NCBI GenBank assembly: GCA_963846005.1
Contig: CAWJUH010000007.1
Span: 496,001-560,000 of the forward strand
Direction of reading: 5' to 3'
Source: CAVSUR01 sp963846005
Lineage (GTDB): Bacteria > Actinomycetota > Actinomycetes > Streptosporangiales > Streptosporangiaceae
Length of the DNA: 64,000 nucleotides
The notes under the pieces are model-generated. The model was not told where the DNA came from, searched no databases, and was given only the letters and a program-made list of their open reading frames with translations. Shown piece after piece: positions 17,642-26,774 of this stretch. Both the position numbers and the translations under genes were made by a program. Every line of letters starts with the position of its first letter. Positions within the stretch are counted from its first letter, which is position 1.

Positions 17642-20600
17642 TCGGTGCAGACGCTGTGGGGTTGAGGACCAGGGAACGCGGTGGTAGCGCGGCCGCGGAT
17701 ACTGAAGATGTCTCTTCGGCCACGGGCCGTGACCCGGATGGCCCACTGAACGACTCTGTGACAGATGACGCCGAAGGTAATGCCGGCACAGGCTCAGCCG
17801 GCCAGGGCAGTCGGCGCTCGCGGCGGCTGATGCGGAACTGGCGCGTCCGCTCTCGCCTGCTCCTGCTGGTCACGATTCCCACCGTGGTCGCAATCGGACT
17901 CGGCGCCTTCAATATCTCCTCATCCCTGCAAAGTGCCCGGTCTTACCAACAGGCCGAGAGTCTGGCCAGACTCAGCCAGAACACCACTGCCCTGGTTCAA
18001 GCGCTCGAAGAAGAGCGGGATCAGACCGCGGTCTACATTGCGCTGCCGACCGGCGGCCGCGCCGCTGTGCTGAACCCCGCGACCCAGTCCCGGGCGCAGC
18101 TGGAGTTGACCGTGATCCACCGGGATGTGGCCACGTCCCAGCAGCTGGAGAGTGCGGTCCGCAGCCAGGTGAGCCAGATCGGCAGTTCTTACCCGGCGCA
18201 AACTCAGCAGGCGGCGGCCAGCGCCCTCACCGCACTGAACGAGCTGCCCTATCTGCGCAAAATTGCGCTGAATACGCACTACCCGGTGCTCACAGTAGTG
18301 CAGAAGTACACCCAGGTGATCAACAGCATGCTGGCGTTGAACGACCAGGTGGCCCAGGGAGTCGGCGATCCTGCCCTGGCCCAGGCCGTGCACGTGCTCG
18401 GGCTTGTGTCCGCCATGAAAGAGGAGGCGTCGGAACAGCGCGCGATCTTGTCGGTCGCCCTGCTGCAGGGTCAGTTCAGCGTGGGCCAACTGACAGCCCT
18501 GGATTCCGCTCAGTCTGCGCAGGCGGGCAACTTGACGGCGTTTGACACCGCCGCGAACGTCGGCCAACGGACGCTGTGGAACCGGACGACGGACCGTTCG
18601 TACTCGTACCTGGCCAATTCCGAGGAATCTCAGGCGCTCAGCCTGCAGAGCACTGTCGGGTCGCTCCGGCATGACCCTACGACCGCCTTTGAGTGGTACG
18701 GCGCCATGTCGAACACCATCAACTATCAGATGGGTGCGGTCGAACAGCACCTTGCCGGCTCGGTGGTCTCCCGCGCCGCCGCTTTGCGGCGAAGCGCGAT
18801 TATCGCGGCATTGATCGTTGGCGCCGTCGTGCTGCTGGTCCTGTTGCTTGCCTTGATCTCCACGGCACTCGTTGGCCGCTCCATGGTCAGGCCGCTGCGG
18901 CGGCTGCGGGCCGGGGCGCTGGACGTAGCGGGCGTCCGGCTGCCGGAGGAGGTCCGCCAGATGAGCGAGACGGGCAGCACGGCAGCCCAGGCCACCATCG
19001 ACCCCATCGACGTCGGTTCGTCGGACGAGATCGGTGAAGTGGCGCGGGCCTTCGACCAGGTGCACCGCGAGGCGCTGCGGCTGGCCGCCACCGAAGCGGC
19101 CCTGCGCGGCAACGTCAACGCGATGTTCGTCAACCTGTCGCGGCGCAGCCAGTCCCTGATCGAGCGGCAGATCAAGCTCATCGACAATCTCGAGCAGAGC
19201 GAGCAGGACTCCGAGCGGCTCGGCAGCCTGTTCCAGATGGACCACCTCGCCACCCGGATGCGGCGCAACTCCGAGAACCTGCTGGTTCTCGCCGGTCATG
19301 ACATGGCCAGGCGGTGGAACCAGCCGATCGCCCTGGTGGACGTGCTGCGAGCCGCGGTGTCGGAGATCGAGCAGTACGAGCGGGTGTCACTGAACGTCCA
19401 GCCCGGCATCTCGGTGCGCGGGCAGGCGGTCAATGACGTGGTCCACCTGACCGCCGAGCTGGTCGAGAACGCGACCTCGTTCTCGCCCGCCGACTCCCCG
19501 GTGGCCATCACCGGGCACCTGCTCGGCAGCGGGGGAGTGCTGCTGGAGATCACCGACACCGGTGTCGGCATGGGCACCGAGGAAATGGCGCACGCGAACT
19601 GGCGGCTGGACAACCCGCCGGTCGTGGATGTCGCCGTGTCCCGGCGCATGGGCCTGTACGTGGTCGCCCGGCTGGCCGCCCGGCACGGCATCCGCGTGCG
19701 GCTGCGCCCGGCTCCGTCCGGCGGGCTGACGGCGCTGGTGTGGCTGCCGGACGAGACCATCCGGCAAGACGAGGCCGGCCTGGGGATCGCACCGGGAGAT
19801 CGCTGGACTGATGGCGGTGCCGCCGGCACTTTCACCTCGGCCGCCGGCGACTGGAACGCTCCTGCCCGGTCGGTCGCCGAGCAGGAAGTCAACGCGGCTC
19901 GCACGCCGAGGTTCACCCCGCTGCAGGCCGATGAGGACGCATCCGCCGGTCCGGCCGACGCTGATTCCGATCTTGACCAGCGCGTTCCCGGTGCCGGGCC
20001 GCGTCCGGGCGGCCGCTCGGGCGAGAGCGACTGGTCGAGCAGCGGCAACTGGAGCGGGTCCACCGGGCCGATGCCGGTCTTCCGCACCAGCCCCCAGCCG
20101 GCTTCGCGGGAGGAAGCAGAGTCCGGTAACGGGGCGGCTGGCTACGAGGGCGCCGACCGGGATACGGCGGCCAGCAACGGGACCTCGGCCAACGGGACCG
20201 GGCCGGCCACCGCCGCCTGGCCGGCCGCAGCGGGTGCTGCCTTCGGCAGTGAATCCGGTGACGACATCACCGGCCAGGTACCTGCCGTCGGCCAGGACGC
20301 GGACCCCGAGGACACCCCGTCGCCGGATGCGGATGAGCACGCGGAGACCGCCGGCACCGCTGCCGCCACGGCCGCGGAGGAACCCGGTGCGCTGCCCAAG
20401 CGGGATACCCGGCGGAGCTGGCGGCCGCCCGAGGAGCAGCTGACCCGGCCGTCGGTGGACATGTTCGGCAACGCGACCAGCCCGGCGCCGGCCGCGAGCG
20501 AGGAGAGCACGCCCCCGCCCGGCAACGGGCAGGGCGATGACAGCCCGATCCGGCCCCGGTTCGCCCCGCGGTTCGCGGGCTTCGGCCAGAAGGCAGAAGC

Positions 20601-21570
20601 CGCCGATGCCGCCGAGGCATCCGGGACGCCGGGGGCACCCCGGGATGACCAGGGCGGTCACGGCAGCAACGGTGATGGTGACCGGGCCGGCAGCTCCGGC
20701 TTTGCCAGCCCGTCGGGCCTGGCGCCGTCCTTTGGCGACAGCGCGCCCGGCGATGAGCCGGCGGCGCAGGCGGGCGGCGAAGCGGCTGAGGACACCGGGA
20801 GCTCGTCCGGCCAGCGCGCTGAGTCCCAGGACAGCCCGGCGGGCAGCGGGGCCGGGACAGGCGGCAACGGCGTCCCGGGCCGGTGGAGTCCGGGCTCCTC
20901 GCTCGACAGCGTGGTCATCCCGCCGGCGGCGAGCATGGCCGAGCAGAACCGGCTGCCGATCTTCGAGCAGGTGGAATCCGACTGGTTCCGCCGCGGGCGG
21001 CCCCCGGTCAGGCAGCCCGCCGCCAGCTCCGCGGAGACGAACGGGCTGAGCCCGGCCGGGGACCAGGCCATCACCTCGCCGGACAGCCACTTCGCTCCGG
21101 CGGACAACATGGCGTCTGACGGCGTGGCCGAGACCGCCGGGCAGGCTTCTGGCGGCGAAACGGGCAGTGTTGCCGATCCCGCGGCCACGGCGGCAACGGC
21201 GGCCACTGACGCCGACGCGGCCGCCGAGGCAGTGCCCGCAGCTGCCGCCGGCCAGGCTCCGGCGGAGGCGCCGGCGGCGGACGGCGGCTGGAGTTCCCCG
21301 GCGGACGAGGGATGGCGCGCGGCCGAAGCGCTGAGCGAGCCCGCCTCCGGCGGCCTGACTCACGCGGGACTGCCCAAGCGGGTGCCGCGGGCGAACCTGG
21401 TGCCCGGTGCGGTGAGCGCGGAGGGCGAGGCGCCGGCGCCGGTGCGGTCCGCCGCCGCGACCCGGGACCGGCTGGCCAGCTTCCAGCGGGGCGTCCGGCA
21501 GGCGCGTGCGGCCAGCGGCGGGGATCAAGCAGGCTCTGAGGTGAGCGATGATGGTTCGTCAGACTCGTGA
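17638..21570 (+). CDS. cvnA: Conservon sensor-kinase-like protein CvnA with NIT domain
   Basis: About 1310 residues. A cytoplasmic N-terminus is followed by a membrane helix at about 72-92 and an extracytoplasmic helical NIT (nitrate/nitrite-sensing-type) domain with QALEEERDQTAVYIALP. A second helix lies near 389-415, then HAMP and a dimerisation region with FQMDHLATRMRRNSENLLVLAG. An HATPase domain follows, with N-box ELVENATSFSP near 607 and G-box ITDTGVGM near 640. The last ~590 residues are Ala/Gly/Pro/Asp-rich and disordered. It is the membrane component of a Cvn system that signals through CvnB-D. Starts at 17578 (GTG) or 17614 (ATG) are also possible; I chose 17638 for the GTGA overlap with the leader. 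Confidence 0.88.
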   Translation: MIGADAVGLRTRERGGSAAADTEDVSSATGRDPDGPLNDSVTDDAEGNAGTGSAGQGSRRSRRLMRNWRVRSRLLLLVTIPTVVAIGLGAFNISSSLQSARSYQQAESLARLSQNTTALVQALEEERDQTAVYIALPTGGRAAVLNPATQSRAQLELTVIHRDVATSQQLESAVRSQVSQIGSSYPAQTQQAAASALTALNELPYLRKIALNTHYPVLTVVQKYTQVINSMLALNDQVAQGVGDPALAQAVHVLGLVSAMKEEASEQRAILSVALLQGQFSVGQLTALDSAQSAQAGNLTAFDTAANVGQRTLWNRTTDRSYSYLANSEESQALSLQSTVGSLRHDPTTAFEWYGAMSNTINYQMGAVEQHLAGSVVSRAAALRRSAIIAALIVGAVVLLVLLLALISTALVGRSMVRPLRRLRAGALDVAGVRLPEEVRQMSETGSTAAQATIDPIDVGSSDEIGEVARAFDQVHREALRLAATEAALRGNVNAMFVNLSRRSQSLIERQIKLIDNLEQSEQDSERLGSLFQMDHLATRMRRNSENLLVLAGHDMARRWNQPIALVDVLRAAVSEIEQYERVSLNVQPGISVRGQAVNDVVHLTAELVENATSFSPADSPVAITGHLLGSGGVLLEITDTGVGMGTEEMAHANWRLDNPPVVDVAVSRRMGLYVVARLAARHGIRVRLRPAPSGGLTALVWLPDETIRQDEAGLGIAPGDRWTDGGAAGTFTSAAGDWNAPARSVAEQEVNAARTPRFTPLQADEDASAGPADADSDLDQRVPGAGPRPGGRSGESDWSSSGNWSGSTGPMPVFRTSPQPASREEAESGNGAAGYEGADRDTAASNGTSANGTGPATAAWPAAAGAAFGSESGDDITGQVPAVGQDADPEDTPSPDADEHAETAGTAAATAAEEPGALPKRDTRRSWRPPEEQLTRPSVDMFGNATSPAPAASEESTPPPGNGQGDDSPIRPRFAPRFAGFGQKAEAADAAEASGTPGAPRDDQGGHGSNGDGDRAGSSGFASPSGLAPSFGDSAPGDEPAAQAGGEAAEDTGSSSGQRAESQDSPAGSGAGTGGNGVPGRWSPGSSLDSVVIPPAASMAEQNRLPIFEQVESDWFRRGRPPVRQPAASSAETNGLSPAGDQAITSPDSHFAPADNMASDGVAETAGQASGGETGSVADPAATAATAATDADAAAEAVPAAAAGQAPAEAPAADGGWSSPADEGWRAAEALSEPASGGLTHAGLPKRVPRANLVPGAVSAEGEAPAPVRSAAATRDRLASFQRGVRQARAASGGDQAGSEVSDDGSSDS

Positions 21571-21695
21571 CGCCAGGCAGGCGGCGCGGCCATGATGTGT
21601 GTGCTGAACCCGGCCCGGGCCGTGGCTAACGTGATTCCGCCCGATGCCGTGACGGCAGCCGGGCGGCCTGCCCGTCACGACAGGAAGGAGCACCT

Positions 21696-22130
21696 TTGAG
21701 CCCGCTAGTGCGTTCGGCGCAGGATCTGAACTGGCTCATCACTAACTTCGTGGAGCGAGTTCCGTCCGTCGCCCACGCGATCGTCGTCTCCTCCGACGGT
21801 CTTCCGATGGCGTTCTCGCAGGGGTTCCCGCCGGATCGTGTCGATCAGCTGGCCGCGGTCACCTCCGGGCTGACCTCGCTCACGCAGGGGGCGGCCCGGG
21901 TCTTCGAGGGCGGCCCGGTCACGCAGACGGTGGTCGAGATGCAGCGCGGGCTGCTGATCGTGATGACCATCAGCGACGGTTCGAGCCTGGCCGCGCTGGC
22001 GGCCGCGGATTGCGACATGGGGCTTGTCGCCTACGAGATGGCTTTGCTGGTTGAGCGCGTGGGGTCCGCGCTCACGCCGGAAATGCGCGGGGGAATGCCT
22101 CCCGAGTGGCCAGAGGGTGTCAGGACGTGA
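21696..22130 (+). CDS. cvnB: Roadblock/LC7-domain protein CvnB
   Basis: 144 residues, a single Roadblock/LC7 domain: LNWLITNFVERVPSVAHAIVVSSDGLPMAFSQG at residues 10-42 and a second strand-helix VVEMQRGLLIVMTISDGSSLAALAA. In conservons this protein acts with the CvnD GTPase, probably as its regulator, at the membrane complex. The TTG start is preceded by GGAAGGAG. It lies 125 bases after cvnA and 12 before cvnC. Confidence 0.92.
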   Translation: MSPLVRSAQDLNWLITNFVERVPSVAHAIVVSSDGLPMAFSQGFPPDRVDQLAAVTSGLTSLTQGAARVFEGGPVTQTVVEMQRGLLIVMTISDGSSLAALAAADCDMGLVAYEMALLVERVGSALTPEMRGGMPPEWPEGVRT

Positions 22131-22142
22131 CAGGAGAATCCG

Positions 22143-22652
22143 GTGCCGGGCCCCGGCCAGGGTGACTGGCGTCCTGCGGACGGCAGGTTCACCACGGCGT
22201 GGACCGGCCGCCCGTCAGGAGCGGGTCAGGGAGCGGCGGCCGGTGCGGCCGCGAGCGGTTCGGAGGATGGTATCCGCGGCGATGCCGACTCGGTTGCGCT
22301 CGCCGCACCTGGCGGGCCGAGTTCCCTGGTACGGCCATATACCGTTACCGGGGGGCGAACCAAGCCGCGCTACCAGTTGCAGATCGAGGCAATGGTGGCT
22401 GCGTCGCATTACGAGGCCCGCGACCTGTCGGTCCTCAGTCCGGAATGCCAGGCGATACTCGGGTTCTGCCGGGACTGGCGGTCCGTAGCGGAAATTTCCG
22501 CCGTGCTCAGGATGCCCCTGGGCGTCGTGCGCGTGCTGATTGCCGACATGGCGATGGAAGGCCTGGTCCGAGTCCACCAGACCGACCACGAACAGGGCCG
22601 CCCGGATCTCAACCTGCTGGAAAGGGTGCTCAGTGGACTTCGCAAGCTCTAA
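22143..22652 (+). CDS. cvnC: DUF742-domain protein CvnC
   Basis: 169 residues from GTG. A flexible Gly/Ala-rich N-terminus of about 60 residues is followed by the DUF742 winged-helix-like domain: VRPYTVTGGRTKPRYQLQIEAMV, then LSPECQAILGFCRDWRSVAEISAVLRMPLGVVRVLIADMAMEGLVRVH. The C-terminus RPDLNLLERVLSGLRKL is the usual family ending. It overlaps cvnD by 20 bases, so the two are translated together. Confidence 0.93.
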   Translation: MPGPGQGDWRPADGRFTTAWTGRPSGAGQGAAAGAAASGSEDGIRGDADSVALAAPGGPSSLVRPYTVTGGRTKPRYQLQIEAMVAASHYEARDLSVLSPECQAILGFCRDWRSVAEISAVLRMPLGVVRVLIADMAMEGLVRVHQTDHEQGRPDLNLLERVLSGLRKL

Positions 22653-23262
22653 GGCCGCTCCGCCGGCCGGCCAGGGGGCCCCGATGTCGGGGGCTCCCGT
22701 GGCCGAGTCCGCGATGACGTCGGTGAAGATCGTCGTCGCAGGCGGATTCGGCGTGGGCAAGACAACGTTCGTCGGCTCCGTTTCCGAGATCACCCCGCTG
22801 ACCACCGAGGCCGTCATGACCTCGGCCAGCGACGGACTGGACGACCTTTCACATACTCCCGACAAGCGCACGACCACCGTCGCGATGGACTTCGGCCGCG
22901 TCACCCTCGACGCCGGCCTGATCCTCTACCTGTTCGGCACTCCCGGCCAGCACCGGTTCTGGTTCATGTGGGACGACCTGATCCAGGGCGCGATCGGCGC
23001 CGTGGTGCTGGTCGACACCCGCCGCCTGGCCGACTCCTTCCCCGCGGTCGACTATTTCGAGGCCGCGGGCCTGCCGTTCATCATCGCCATCAACGGGTTC
23101 CACGGCGACTTCCCGCACGCCATCTCGGACGTGCAGGAAGCCTTGTCGGTCTCGCCCCGGGTGCCGATCGTCGAGTGTGACGCCCGCGGCCGCAACTCGA
23201 CGAAGACGACCCTGATCTCGCTGGTCGAGCACGCGATGGCGATGCAGCTCTCGGCCCGGTAG
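22633..23262 (+). CDS. cvnD: Conservon small GTPase CvnD
   Basis: 209 residues. G1/P-loop GGFGVGKTTFVGSVSE near residue 33, switch region TTTVAMDFGRV, G3-like LFGTPGQHRFWFMWDDL, and the G4-region strand IIAINGF. It is the Ras-like GTPase of the Cvn complex. The start is the GTG at 22633 inside the end of cvnC; a longer frame from 22540 is the cvnC DNA out of frame. The tRNA-Met gene follows 70 bases later. Confidence 0.93.
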   Translation: MDFASSKAAPPAGQGAPMSGAPVAESAMTSVKIVVAGGFGVGKTTFVGSVSEITPLTTEAVMTSASDGLDDLSHTPDKRTTTVAMDFGRVTLDAGLILYLFGTPGQHRFWFMWDDLIQGAIGAVVLVDTRRLADSFPAVDYFEAAGLPFIIAINGFHGDFPHAISDVQEALSVSPRVPIVECDARGRNSTKTTLISLVEHAMAMQLSAR

Positions 23263-23332
23263 CCCGCCCGTCCGAGCCCGCGGCACCTTACGCCGGACGG
23301 GATGGCCTCCTGCGGTAATGTGCAGGCGGCTG

Positions 23333-23406
23333 GGGGCGGTAGCTCAGCCGGTCAGAGCAGCGGACTCATAATCCGCCGGTCGTGGGTTCGAGCCCCACCC
23401 GCCCCA
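23333..23406 (+). tRNA. tRNA-Met (anticodon CAT)
   Basis: Full cloverleaf: acceptor GGGGCGG (23333-23339) pairs with CCGCCCC (23399-23405). The anticodon stem GCGGA/TCCGC flanks loop CTCATAA, and the T-arm is GTGGG-TTCGAGC-CCCAC. Discriminator A at 23406; CCA is not fully encoded. The CAT anticodon could be elongator Met or the lysidine-modified Ile tRNA; the body resembles elongator Met. Its 3' part is the attachment core of the island that follows. Confidence 0.93.
23362..23399 (+). repeat. attL core (38-bp direct repeat, in tRNA-Met)
   Basis: Runs from the anticodon stem into the T-arm of the tRNA and is identical to 36315-36352. The repeat continues as a shared 21-bp stretch (23400-23420 and 36362-36382) once a 9-bp insertion in the right copy is allowed for. 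A diverged homologous flank follows for about 80 more bases. Confidence 0.9.
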
Positions 23407-23617
23407 CCTACTCGAAGTGCAGTTCAGGACACTGTGACCTGCGCAAACGCCTCGTTCCGTTGATCTTCGCTGGCAGGCGCTTGTGCGATTGTGCGCGGCT
23501 GGTGGCCAGTTTGTGCTGTTATCTGTGCCGAATACGTGCCGAAGTCCAAGATCATCCGGCTGGCCGGCCTGACTGATCCGCGCGTCTGTGTCATCGGGTC
23601 CACCTACGGTTGGAGTC

Positions 23618-23845
23618 GTGCCACCGCTGCCCCGGATCACCGGCCGGGAACTCTTGCGAGCGCTCGGCAAGCTGGGCTGGGTGGTCGTCGTCCAGAAGGG
23701 GTCGCACGCCCAGCTCAAGCATCCCAGCCGTGGCGGTCGGGTCACCGTGCCGCTGCACGCGGGGGAGACCATCGGGCCCGGCTTGCTCCGTTCGATCTTG
23801 AGCCAGGCGGGCGTCACCGTGGAGCAGCTGCGGGCGGTGTTGTGA
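23618..23845 (+). CDS. hicA: HicA-type toxin (mRNA interferase)
   Basis: 75 residues with the dsRBD-like HicA fold: ITGRELLRALGKLGWVVVVQKGSHAQLKHP carries the family G-S-H catalytic histidine, followed by RVTVPLHAGETIGPGLLRSILSQAG. HicA cleaves mRNA independently of ribosomes and is neutralised by HicB. The GTG start at 23618 has TTGGAG upstream. Four bases separate it from hicB, so they form one operon next to attL, where such modules commonly stabilise islands. Confidence 0.88.
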   Translation: MPPLPRITGRELLRALGKLGWVVVVQKGSHAQLKHPSRGGRVTVPLHAGETIGPGLLRSILSQAGVTVEQLRAVL

Positions 23846-23849
23846 CACT

Positions 23850-24083
23850 ATGAATCCGATGCGCACGTACTCGATCGTGGTAGAGCCCGAGGTCGGCGGC
23901 GGCTACTTCGTGTCTGTCCCCGCCCTGCCAGGGTGCTTCACGCGTGGTCTCACGGTCGAGGAATGCCGAGAGCGGGCCGCGGAGGCCATTGCGGTACACA
24001 TCGCAGGCCTGCAGGCTGACGGTGAGCCGGTCCCCGAGGAGGTCGGGACGCCTCAGCTACTGGCCGTCACGGTCGCGGCCTGA
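23850..24083 (+). CDS. hicB: HicB-type antitoxin
   Basis: 77 residues: MRTYSIVVEPEVGGGYFVSVPALPGCFTRGLTVEECRERAAEAI is the HicB partial RNase-H-like fold. No DNA-binding helix-turn-helix follows, so this is the short HicB type. It pairs with the HicA toxin immediately upstream. Its end overlaps the convergent integrase end by 27 bases. Confidence 0.9.
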   Translation: MNPMRTYSIVVEPEVGGGYFVSVPALPGCFTRGLTVEECRERAAEAIAVHIAGLQADGEPVPEEVGTPQLLAVTVAA

Positions 24084-25469
24084 CGCCGAAGCCGAGTCCT
24101 GCCGCAGCGCTTCGGATATCCGGCGCTTGGCCAGCTCGTCCTGGCCGACGACGCACTTCGCGTAGATGCGCAGCAGAACATCGACGCTATGCCCGGCCCA
24201 TTCCGCGACCTGAGTTGGATAGACGCCGCCGTTGAGCCAGATGGACAGGCAGGCGTGCCGCAGGTCATAAGGCCGTCGGGCGAGCGGTGATGCCTGCTCG
24301 GCCGCGGTCAGCGCGTCCTGGCGGGCTCTGATCCAGGCGCGCCGGTAGGTCACGGTGGCCAGCTCGCCACCGCGGACGCCGCTGAACAGGCGGCCGTCAG
24401 GAGAGGTGCCGAACTGCTCGAGATGGTCGCGCAGCAGCCGGACCAGCTCGGGGTGGGCTGGGACGAGGCGGCTGTCCCCATCGGCGCGGTGCTTGAGCTG
24501 GCGCTGCTCGCGCGGACTGCCGTCATCGGTCCAATCGCGGCCGGTGTCCGGTGTCGCGTTGCGGAGATGCAGTTCGCCCCAGTCATCTTGCTGGGCTGAT
24601 GGAGGCAGGCTGACGCAGTCACTGCTGAGGCTGATCGCTTCCTCGGGCCGTAGCCCGGCGTAGTACATCAGCCCGAAGAAGGCCACCAGCCGAGGCCCGC
24701 TCGGCTGCTGAACCCGGACCGCATCCAGCAGCGCCCGCGCCTGAACTGGGTTGACTACACACCGCCGGTCGACCTGACTGGATACTTTCGGTGCCGTCCA
24801 TTTGAGCAGGCGGATCGGATTCGAGTCGAGGAGCTTCTGCTCGACCGCGTAATCCATGGCGTTGGCAAGGATCGTGCGATGCCGCCGGGCGGTGCTGGCC
24901 GCCGCGATCGTGCCATCCACGCGGCCAGTGGCCTGATGCAGGACTTGCTGCGCGACCATAGCGTCGGCCAGAGCAGCCAGGGGAGTGCTGTTACGCGCGA
25001 CCCACGACAAGCTCTCCGCCACATCGGGAGGTGGGTCGTCACGCTGCTTGGTGTTGAACGCCCAGCGTGTGAGCGCCCGTCGGATAGCGGCATCGCCGGG
25101 TCGGCCTCGCGCGTCGGCCAGCATCGCGGGTGTCGCCGCGGTCAGCGCGCGGGCAATGTCCTTGCGGTATTTGGCGGAGGCCAGTTTCCACTTCATGTCC
25201 ACGTAACTGCAGGCGAACGAGTACCAGCTGGTGTCGTCCTTCGCCCGCTCCCAGGCTGTCGGCCTGCCGGTACTGAGACTGAACGCCTCGCCCTTGCGCG
25301 CCGCGGTCATCAGGGAGCTGCGGAAGCTGTCGGCCTGAGCCGATCGGCGGAACGCCTCTTTCCACAGCCTTCCCCCGACCTTCCAGCGCACCCAGTAGGT
25401 GGTGACCTCGCTGCCCTTGTAGACCTCGGTCCGGTAGACCCGGACGTCGTAGGTTGTAACCTCGCTCAT
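24057..25469 (-). CDS. int: Tyrosine-recombinase integrase of the island
   Basis: 470 residues. Arm/core-binding N-terminal region to about residue 200, then the catalytic domain with YYAGLRPEEAISLSSD (first Arg), PYDLRHACLSIWLNGG (the HxxR box with Tyr at the first His, seen in this actinobacterial group) and AEWAGHSVDVLLRIYAKC with the nucleophilic Tyr. It should catalyse recombination at the tRNA-Met site. The ATG overlaps the excisionase TGA (TGATG), so the two are coupled. The frame running to 25580 is only readthrough into xis. Confidence 0.93.
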   Translation of the reverse strand: MSEVTTYDVRVYRTEVYKGSEVTTYWVRWKVGGRLWKEAFRRSAQADSFRSSLMTAARKGEAFSLSTGRPTAWERAKDDTSWYSFACSYVDMKWKLASAKYRKDIARALTAATPAMLADARGRPGDAAIRRALTRWAFNTKQRDDPPPDVAESLSWVARNSTPLAALADAMVAQQVLHQATGRVDGTIAAASTARRHRTILANAMDYAVEQKLLDSNPIRLLKWTAPKVSSQVDRRCVVNPVQARALLDAVRVQQPSGPRLVAFFGLMYYAGLRPEEAISLSSDCVSLPPSAQQDDWGELHLRNATPDTGRDWTDDGSPREQRQLKHRADGDSRLVPAHPELVRLLRDHLEQFGTSPDGRLFSGVRGGELATVTYRRAWIRARQDALTAAEQASPLARRPYDLRHACLSIWLNGGVYPTQVAEWAGHSVDVLLRIYAKCVVGQDELAKRRISEALRQDSASASGRDRDGQ

Positions 25470-25681
25470 CAGGCCGCTTCCTCGCGGGAGGCCAGCCAGC
25501 GCTGGTATTCCGATCGCCGGATGCGCAGGCTGCCGTTCGGCAGCGTGATGCACCGGGGTGCCCGTCCCTTGGCCCGCCACTCATAGAACGTTCGGCGGCT
25601 GATGCCGAGATCGGCGCACACGTCCGCGATAGTGAGCTTGTCCCGCTCACGGGACCCGCTGCCCCGGTCAGTGCCGACCAT
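25469..25681 (-). CDS. xis: Excisionase-like helix-turn-helix protein
   Basis: 70 residues. MerR/excisionase-type helix-turn-helix: LTIADVCADLGISRRTFYEWRAKGRAPRC followed by the wing LPNGSLRIRRSEYQRWL. Acts with the integrase to direct excision. The start is the ATG at 25681; a longer frame to 25861 has no domain content. The stop overlaps the integrase start by one base. Confidence 0.85.
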   Translation of the reverse strand: MVGTDRGSGSRERDKLTIADVCADLGISRRTFYEWRAKGRAPRCITLPNGSLRIRRSEYQRWLASREEAA

Positions 25682-26239
25682 GACGACACCGCCCCGCTGC
25701 CATGGCGCACCGGCGACCTGGCGCAGGAGGCCAGGGCCGCCAGCAATGCCGTCCGTACATGCTGGCTCCTTTCGAGGATCACAGGGATCGGCAGCGCCTC
25801 GCCCCAGCCCGAGGTCAAGCACTACCGGGGGACTTGCTGGCACCGTCTGCTGCATCCGCAAGATTGACAGCGGTCCGAACTAACCGCGAAAACGGATTGC
25901 CAGGTGCTCTCTGCGTAGCCCGGGGATGAAGCCCAATGGTGCGGGTGCGTCCCGCACGTAAATGATCTCTACTTGTGCCGGCGCTCCAGGGTCTATGACC
26001 CGGCGCCTTCGGCATACCCACTTCGCCTGCCCACCACTGTGCAGCAGTCACCGGCTCTGCGCAAATGCCGCCCACTGGTACTTCAGCGACCGCATACGAC
26101 CGCCAGCGTCCGTATAAGACCGTCACCGTCCATCCCGGTACAGCGGCCTTCAGTAAGAAATGATCCAAATCACATGCATATGAGCCCCCGAAGTCCCTTC
26201 GCGGCTTTGGGCGGCCGGCCTGGGCCGCATGCTGGTGGC
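25682..26239. other. Non-coding stretch upstream of xis
   Basis: I see no convincing gene in these ~560 bases. Short frames on both strands lack ribosome-binding sites and domain content. The right part (about 26150-26180) is AT-rich relative to the surroundings and could hold the divergent promoters of xis/int and the helix-turn-helix gene. Confidence 0.4.
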
Positions 26240-26554
26240 ATGAGCCGATCAAAGCGCAAGTCGGCATCAAGAGCCGGACGCGTGCAACGGGTGCACCGCG
26301 ACCAGGAGCCCGTGAGCCAGCCTGATCGCCCGCAGCAACTCGCCCGAACTTCTGCGCCGGAACTGCTGCAGCGAATCAACGATGTTCGTGTGGAGCGAGA
26401 CGAGGCCGAGAAAGAGCTGGCGAGCCTCATCGACGCCGCAGTCCACCAGGGCATCGGCTGGCCGCAGATCGCCGCTCAGCTCGGCGTCACGAGGCAGGCC
26501 GCCCGCCAGCAGTACCTGCGCCATCATCCCGGCCGCCAGGTCCACGTCGCCTAG
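26240..26554 (+). CDS. Small helix-turn-helix protein (104 aa)
   Basis: Basic N-terminus (SRSKRKSASRAGR), a charged helix LLQRINDVRVERDEAEKELASLIDAAV, then a likely helix-turn-helix GWPQIAAQLGVTRQAARQQYLRHHP. It is divergent from xis/int, where many islands keep their control gene, so it may be the island regulator (inference). The ATG at 26240 has GGTGG upstream; a longer frame reaches further upstream without support. Confidence 0.6.
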   Translation: MSRSKRKSASRAGRVQRVHRDQEPVSQPDRPQQLARTSAPELLQRINDVRVERDEAEKELASLIDAAVHQGIGWPQIAAQLGVTRQAARQQYLRHHPGRQVHVA

Positions 26555-26774
26555 CCGAGCCAGGGGCGCTGTAAAGCGTCTGTGAGAGTTCACGCAGCGG
26601 CTCGGCCTGGGCTGCTGTCAGGATCGGTGCCGGTGATCCGGGCTGGCTCATTAAGCATCTGGCCGCCTGCTGGCGTGCCTTTCGGTTGACCTGTCGCACG
26701 GATTGCCGGCACCGGCCTGTCAACTCCGGTCGAATCTTGATCCGGTTGTTCCGGCTGAACTTTGACCCACCTGG

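Noticed and set aside
19387..21528. A 713-codon minus-strand frame
   Set aside because: Antisense of the CvnA tail; it arises from the high GC at third positions.
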